Source of the DNA: Drechmeria coniospora
Lineage: Eukaryota; Ascomycota; Sordariomycetes; Hypocreales; Ophiocordycipitaceae
Reading direction: 5' to 3'
Length of the DNA: 64,000 bases
NCBI RefSeq assembly: GCF_001625195.1
Contig: NC_054391.1
Span: forward strand, 1,550,001-1,614,000
Of this stretch, positions 58,044-64,000 are shown one piece after another (within the stretch, counting starts at the first letter, position 1; each line of letters begins with the position of its first letter). The notes under the pieces are model-generated. The model was not told the origin of the DNA, ran no database searches, and was given only the letters and a program-made list of their open reading frames with translations. Position numbers and translations under genes: made by a program.

Positions 58044-61000
58044 ATGGCCCTTGAGCCTGGATTTGGCGCCCTCGGCTCGCCAGAGAGCTCAGGACGAGAG
58101 TCGCCCATCCCTCGACAATGGAGGAACCAGCTCGGCGGAGGTGAGTGAAATGTGCTGCCTGCACAGCATTTCTTGCTTACAATCATGACAGAAGAGGTCC
58201 ACATCAAGGACAAGGCGCACCGCCGATACGCCGCTGGGGTGGAAAAGGCACTGTCGTTGTTCGAGACAGCGCTCGAGGAATGGGCCGACTACATTTCTTT
58301 TCTGAACAAACTTCTCAAGGTTCGTGGCGTGTTGAGACAGCCGTACAGCCTTGGCTACGAGTGTCGATTTAATCTAAATCTTCCAACCAGGCCCTCCAAG
58401 CTCGGCCGACTTCCATTACGACGATCCCAACCAAAGCCCTAGTTGCGAAACGCCTATCGCAGTGCCTCAACCCGATGCTTCCTTCAGGTGTCCATCAGAA
58501 AGCTCTGGAGACCTACAACTATGTTTTTGAAACGATCGGGAAGGATGGCTTGTCGCGAGATCTCCCACTCTATCTTCCTGGACTGGCGCCGACTCTCTCA
58601 TTCGCCTCTCTCTCTGTTCGATCACCCTTTCTCGACCTTCTCGAGACCTATTTTATCGATTTGGACCCACGATCCTTGCGACCGGCCATGAAATCCATCA
58701 TACTTGCGCTGCTACCTGGCTTGGAAGACGAGACAAGCGAAGACTTCGAGCGCACCCTCGCCCTCGTGTCAAGGTTCAAAGAGGCGGTCCGACCACCACA
58801 CGCGGACAATATTACGGAAGAACACTCCTCTGGTGACGATTTCTTCTGGCAATGCTTTTTTCTGGCTTCCATAACCAGCCAGACTCGCCGCTCGGGGGCC
58901 TTGGCTTACTTGGTCCGCCATCTTCCCGCCCTTGGTCCCGCCTCGTCCATGGGCCCCTATGCAACACAGGCCCCGAACGGCACGGAGAAGAGGTCTAGGA
59001 TATCGACCGTAGTCACTTCTCCAGAGCCAGGACTGCTTGTTCGCTGTTTTGCCAGTGGTTTGGCGGATGAGCAGCTCCTCATCCAGCGAGGCTTTCTCGA
59101 CCTCCTTGTCTCACACCTGCCGCTCAACTCGAGCGTGCTCCAATCTTGCGTTAAACCTGCGGATCTTGAGATACTCTTAAAGGCCGCGGTCGGTGTGGTA
59201 ACGCGACGAGACATGAGCCTTAATCGAAGACTTTGGGCCTGGCTCCTTGGACCTGGGCCTGCCGGCGGTGACGGTGATAATGCAGCCGACGTGGCCGTGA
59301 CACCACCCGAGCAGCAGCAAGGATACTTCTCATCGAGGACGAGTTATTTCGAAGAGTTTGGACTCCAGCCATTGACGAAGGCTTTGCTCGATATGATCCA
59401 AGGCAGCATTCAAGCCGTCGCAACGGAGCGAGCCAGACCTTACAAGGTCTGCCTTTCTCTCATGGATAGGTGGGAAATTGGGAGTCTCATTGTGCCTGAA
59501 ATCTTCCTCCCCGTAGTGAAAAGCGTCCGACAGTTCCAAAAGCAGGTATCGGAAAAGCCCGAGTTCACAGAAGTTTTGCGGAGCGCGAGTGTCTTCTTCG
59601 ATGGCATCGAGAGCGGGCTGATCTACAGCGAACTCGTCGGCTTACTAGCCCAAGCCACAGGCCCCGGTAACCTGGGAATCAAAGAGCGGCTGGACAAGGT
59701 CTCGCTGGTCAACTTCATCATCTCCAATTTCAACGTGAGAGAAGAGGAGATGATAACCATCCACGCCCCCCTCACTTGTCTCGCCGCGCTGGCGATGCTA
59801 GAAGATTCCAAGAGCCGCAGAGCAAAGGACCGACCGGTTGATAACCAAGAAATGCAACTATCTGAAGCCGTTCTGAGCGTCGTTGCGTCGCTGCTTGAGC
59901 TGGTACCCGAGCGCGCATTCCCAAACCCCTCGCCCAAATCTGGAACGAATGAAGATGCCCACACGTCCAGGTCGAGCTTGGAAGTTCTACAGCAGATCAA
60001 GGCCTTCTATTTTCACGAGCACGGAAATCTGGACGGCTCGCCACCTCCATTCAACGCCATCAAGTCGGGCGAACTGTTGCTCCAGAAGGGAGTGAGGAGC
60101 ATGTGCGACGCCACTGACGAGCTGGAACTATTGGATCACAGGGGCATTCGGGTCCGCATTCTCATCCTGATTTTGCTTAAGACGCCAAGAACATACAGCT
60201 TCGATGTGGACCAACTTCTGAGCCACTTGAATAAGGGGCTCGTAAAGCACGCTCATTTACCATTTTCGTACTTCTCGTCAACTGTGCAGCTTGCCACACA
60301 ACTGCATTCCATCGAAAGAATCAGTACTTTGCAGCTGTCCGCGCTCGTGAAGCCTCTGGTCTATCACGCATGGTCATACCTATCCGCATCCGATCCGAAA
60401 TTCCACGTGGAGACTACTCGGTGTCTGTGGCAACTCCAGACGGCTCTGTCGATGTCGTGTCGCGACATCGAAGCCATTCTCTCACGTATTCTGGTGGATA
60501 TTCAGTCAAAGTCTCAGTCCTTTGCCTGCTCCGCAGAAGCCGGTCGCACTTTTGGCGTCCTGTGGACTCACACACTGCAGGACACCACCCCGGATCGCAG
60601 AGGCTCCAAGACGCCGATGCTGGAAGCTCGGATCGGGCATAGGCTTGCCGGCATGGATTTCTTCCAGGTCATGTTGACACAGCCGGTGTTCCTCCTCTTG
60701 GATGCACTGGCGGATGAAAAGACACAGCTATACATGGTTGTTAAATCGTGGCTAAACAATGTGGTTGGCATAGACAGGTAATGAACATCCAGGCCCATGA
60801 CAACATTGCAGTCTACTCGCTAACAAGGTACAGACTTTTCCTTGTTTTGGTCACTAAACTGACTGAGCTACCCTTTCTTGCATCCCTCAGCACCGAGGCG
60901 ACGGGAGAAAAGCTCGGTTCGGACCCGATCGTGTTTGGCGAAGAGCACGACCTGGAACTGTGTCTCTACTACCTGCAGACCCTGTACCGAGTGCTCCATT

Positions 61001-63965
61001 GCACCGGTGAGGGATCTCGAGCCATCCTCGCATCCAGATATCTGTACCTCGGCGGAACACAAGTCTTCATTCGAGGTTCGTCTACGAAGACTACATCTTG
61101 ACGGATACGCAAAATTGCTAACTTGCCACTTTCTATAGCCGGCGCCGAGGCCGATGAGATGACTCTCCAAGAATTCTTTGTTCGCGCGTGTGTCAAATGC
61201 ATCACCGGTGATGCCGCACCTTCTGCCAGCGAGGAGCTTGTTGGGAGAGTCTCGCAACTCCACCGACGCGCGTTGTCTGTGCTTCACCAATTTATGACCA
61301 GCCAATACGCCTCAGCTCTCGCCGGCCTACATCTTGACAACATCCTCATAGAGCGGCTTTCGACCTCGTTCATCATCGCAGATCCATTCGTTCAGGTGCT
61401 CCTGCTTGATGTCATCCTCGACATTCTTAAGCTCCAGGAATCGACACCAGAGCAACGGCCGGCTACGGCGACATCCGAGAAGGTACCGTCAAGCAGCGAC
61501 CAGAGACGGCCCAGTCGACAGATCATTCCGCCAAGCGAGATCCAACCGGCTGGAAGGCAGATGCCTCCGCAGCTGCTGCAATGCTTGCAAGCCGGATTGA
61601 AATCCATCAGCAGCCATCCAGTGCTTGAGAGCTGGGTGATGTTTTTGGCGGGATGCTTACCCCTTTATTCCAATTGCATTTTCCAGATCCTGATTCCTCT
61701 CGTCGAGACGCTGTGCGCCCAGACTGGGGCAACATTTGCCAGTTTACGGGACATGTTCCGGGCAGATGCTCAGCCAGGACCGGGAGGCGAAAGCGCACCG
61801 GAGTCTACCCTGATCTATCTGCTGAATGGTCTGGAGCAGGTCTTGGCTTTGGCGCATGACCAATTGCTAGCCGAGGAGTCGCAAGCCCAGCTGGTGAAGG
61901 GACCAGAACAGCCCCAATCAATCTTTGGCAGCATGGTCTCTGGTGTTTTTCAATCGGACGGCCCGCAATCGCGAAGCGCTACAGCAAACGATCGATTGAC
62001 GGTCCATCTCGCATTTCAAGATGCCATGCGATTGTGCTATAGGATATGGTCCTGGGGCCAGGGCGGTGAGGCAAAGTTGCAAAATCCCATCTCATCAGCC
62101 TCCTTCACCTATACGTCGCTGCGTACGAGAAACCGGGCACGGCGGATGCTGGAGCACTTGTTCACTGCGGAAACGTTGGAATGTCTGGAAACGGTGATCG
62201 ATATTTGGAGATGCATGGAATCACCTGCTGAACGGGCGCAAATGTTCAAGTTCCTATCGTCCTTGGACGCCTGCCGCCCCCGGCATTCGATCCCGGCGCT
62301 TTTCAACTCCATCTACAGTCGAACGAATCCGGGCGCCCTGGAACCATCCCGCAAGTCAACGATGACGATTGACTTACAAGACTCCGATTTAGCCGTTTTC
62401 CTCGTCGAATATGCGCGCTCGCTTGACGACGACGCCATGGATGAGATCTGGCAGGACTGCATGACCTTTTTGAAGGACCTGTTAAGCAACCCGTTCCCCC
62501 ATCGACAGACGCTACCGAGCCTGCTCGAATTTGCAGCTATTCTGGGTGAAAAGGTTGACAACACGACGTTTGGAGAGCAGCGGAAAATGCGTCGAGAACT
62601 AGGGGTCCGTATTTGCCGCTCCCACCACGAGCTGCACGAGTCGATGCTAACTTGAATATACAGGATGTCTTCCTCCGCTTGCTCGCCGCTCTTTTCACCA
62701 CCCGTCCCATGATGTTTTCCGAACCAGCCAACGGGTTTTCCGAAAAGCCTGGCAAAGATGTAACGGCACGGAGAAGCGCAGGCGGCGGCGGCGGCGATGG
62801 CACAGATGATGTCGTTTCCATGCTTGTATCCGTCGTCCCAAATTTGTCCAAGATTCTGCTAGAGAACGACCGTGTGCTGTCGGCAGCCAGTACGATTTCC
62901 ACGAGCGTCATTGGGCCGGCTTTTCGCTCCAAGGGATTCCCCGATACGATTTCCCAGGGCGTCATGAAACTTCTGCATGAACTGTCACGGTTGCAAAACA
63001 ATCAAAAGACGTGGAAGAAGGATGTCGGGGAGGCATTCAACGATGGAAAGTTCTTTGGCATGCATCTCAGTCTTGTGAAAGATGACTGGCTTCCGCTGTT
63101 GAGGCAGTGGGCCCTCACCGACAAGGAACGGATGTCCGAGATTGTCGGCCGCATCGGTGCGCCAACGACGGCCGGTATTGTTTTCGGCGTTGGAGCCACA
63201 TCGGCGCGACTTGAGGCGGACCGGAAAACGCAGCTAAACCTGCGGAGGATGAGCACGCTCATTCTTTCCTCTACGAAGGATACTTTTGTCGCCGATCTAC
63301 AGATCATCATGGAGAAACTGGTGGAGCTGTTGGCGGCCTCCTCGACGTCATCTCCGTCGTCGACAACCAGGGCAGATGTGTACATGGTCATCCGAGCGAT
63401 GGTGCTTATGATGAGTCCCATTCATCTCGCTTCCCTTTGGCCGGTGGTGAATGCCGAAATCCACGCCGCCGTCTCCTCTGTGGTAAGCCCCGAGGACAGC
63501 CCGGTATCCGACGTCTACACCAGCTCGGCCATCCTCCAGGCGTGCAAGCTTCTCGACCTTCTCATATGCGTGGCCCCAGACGACTTCCAGCTCCACGAGT
63601 GGCTGTTCGTCACGGACACAATCGATGCTGTCTATCGGTCGTCGATGTACCAGCCTGTGGCGCTGGTCGACGAACTCTCGGAGGAGCTGGGCAGCGGCGG
63701 TGCTGTGCAATCCGACGCGGCGGCCCAAACAGCGACCACCAGCACGCACAGGCGACCCCTCCTCGGCCAAGGTGGCATTTGCGATGACGTGTACCTGGAG
63801 CGCAAGGATGAACTTGTGGCAAAGGTCTTGCGCCCATTTTTCGCACAGCTGAGCATCTTTGCGTTCGAGTCAACGTATGCCTTGGGCGTCTTGGATTTGG
63901 ATGGCTGTATCCAGTCCCTGTTGAAGGACATCTTTGACGAGCGGACCATGGTCAAACCGCTCTGA
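58044..63965 (+). CDS. dop1: DOP1 (Dopey) endosome-Golgi trafficking protein
   Basis: Six exons: 58044-58140, 58192-58319, 58391-60777, 60834-61075, 61139-62604, 62664-63965; 1873 residues, as in other filamentous fungi (DopA type). Introns are 51-71 bp, with donors GTGAGT, GTTCGT, GTAATG, GTTCGT and GTCCGT; three carry GCTAAC branch sites. The N-terminal Dopey domain is plain: KAHRRYAAGVEKALSLFET, EWADYISFLNKLLK joined to ALQARPTSITT, then VAKRLSQCLNPMLPSGVHQK and DLPLYLPGLAPTLSFASLSV. Downstream conserved blocks include AGAEADEMTLQEFF and, at the end, YALGVLDLDGCIQSLLKD. In yeast, Dop1 works with Mon2 and the flippase Neo1 in recycling from endosomes to Golgi; in Aspergillus, DopA also affects morphogenesis. 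The acceptor at 60833 was chosen over one nine bases upstream because it gives the family-like GIDRLFLVLVTKL. Confidence 0.97.
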
Positions 63966-64000
63966 GTGAGTATACGGAGATCTGGAAGGACGGGCGTGGG

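Noticed and set aside
1..64000. Transposons, viral remnants, CRISPR arrays, biosynthetic clusters, toxin genes, 5S rRNA
   Set aside because: Looked for transposase, reverse transcriptase, PKS/NRPS, long terminal repeats, CRISPR-type spaced repeats and the 5S signature by eye; none was seen. A profile search would be needed for small or degraded copies.

Overview
This is a nuclear segment of a filamentous ascomycete, most likely a Sordariomycete of the order Hypocreales. The evidence is short spliceosomal introns (48-75 bp is typical) with CTAAC/CTGAC branch sites close to the acceptor, fungal-only families (Zn2Cys6 regulator, RCR, fibroin-3-like, MON1 and DOP1 of filamentous type), and CT-rich leaders in front of genes. 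I name no species. I support 14 multi-residue protein genes plus two weak candidates. Spacing is wide (often 2-6 kb), and about half the window is non-coding.

Layout. 1-61 may be the tail of a gene. 3614-7807 (+) is pyruvate carboxylase, split by nine introns that leave 8- and 12-nt microexons. 9927-10574 (+) is a small fungal protein of unknown role. 14260-14839 (+) is an RCR-type membrane protein with a PPxY motif. 17783-19246 (+) is a single-pass, Cys-run 'fibroin-3-like' protein. 20119-21318 (-) is a STIMATE/YPL162C-type multispanning protein. 22897-23853 (+) is a superoxide-dismutase-fold mitoribosomal protein (mS42/mS43). 24687-27293 (-) is a SAM-PH protein. 27294-33463 is a 6 kb gene-poor stretch with a diverged array of six ~118-bp repeats (32043-32757) and, just after it, a 51-codon ORF. 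35876-38289 (+) is a Zn2Cys6 regulator resembling PRO1/RosA/NosA. 40808-42031 (+) is a secreted/membrane Cys-rich protein. 42434-46086 (-) is an F-box/WD-like protein ending in a CaaX box. 48240-51426 (-) is a 1018-residue uncharacterised protein. 54864-55415 (+) is a 183-residue hypothetical protein. 55606-57402 (-) MON1 and 58044-63965 (+) DOP1 share a divergent 641-bp promoter region.

The genes do not form a pathway. They are mostly core housekeeping (anaplerosis, mitochondrial translation, endosome/vacuole traffic) and cell-surface or polarity genes, plus one developmental-type regulator. I see no secondary-metabolite cluster, transposase, CRISPR or plasmid function. The least explained signals are non-coding: a 9-mer, TACTCCGTA/TACGGAGTA, is scattered in clusters through nearly every intergenic region. 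The ~118-bp tandem array is a second unexplained element. A third is the frequent use of GTTCGT and GTCCGT 5' splice sites (8 of 24 introns that I modelled).
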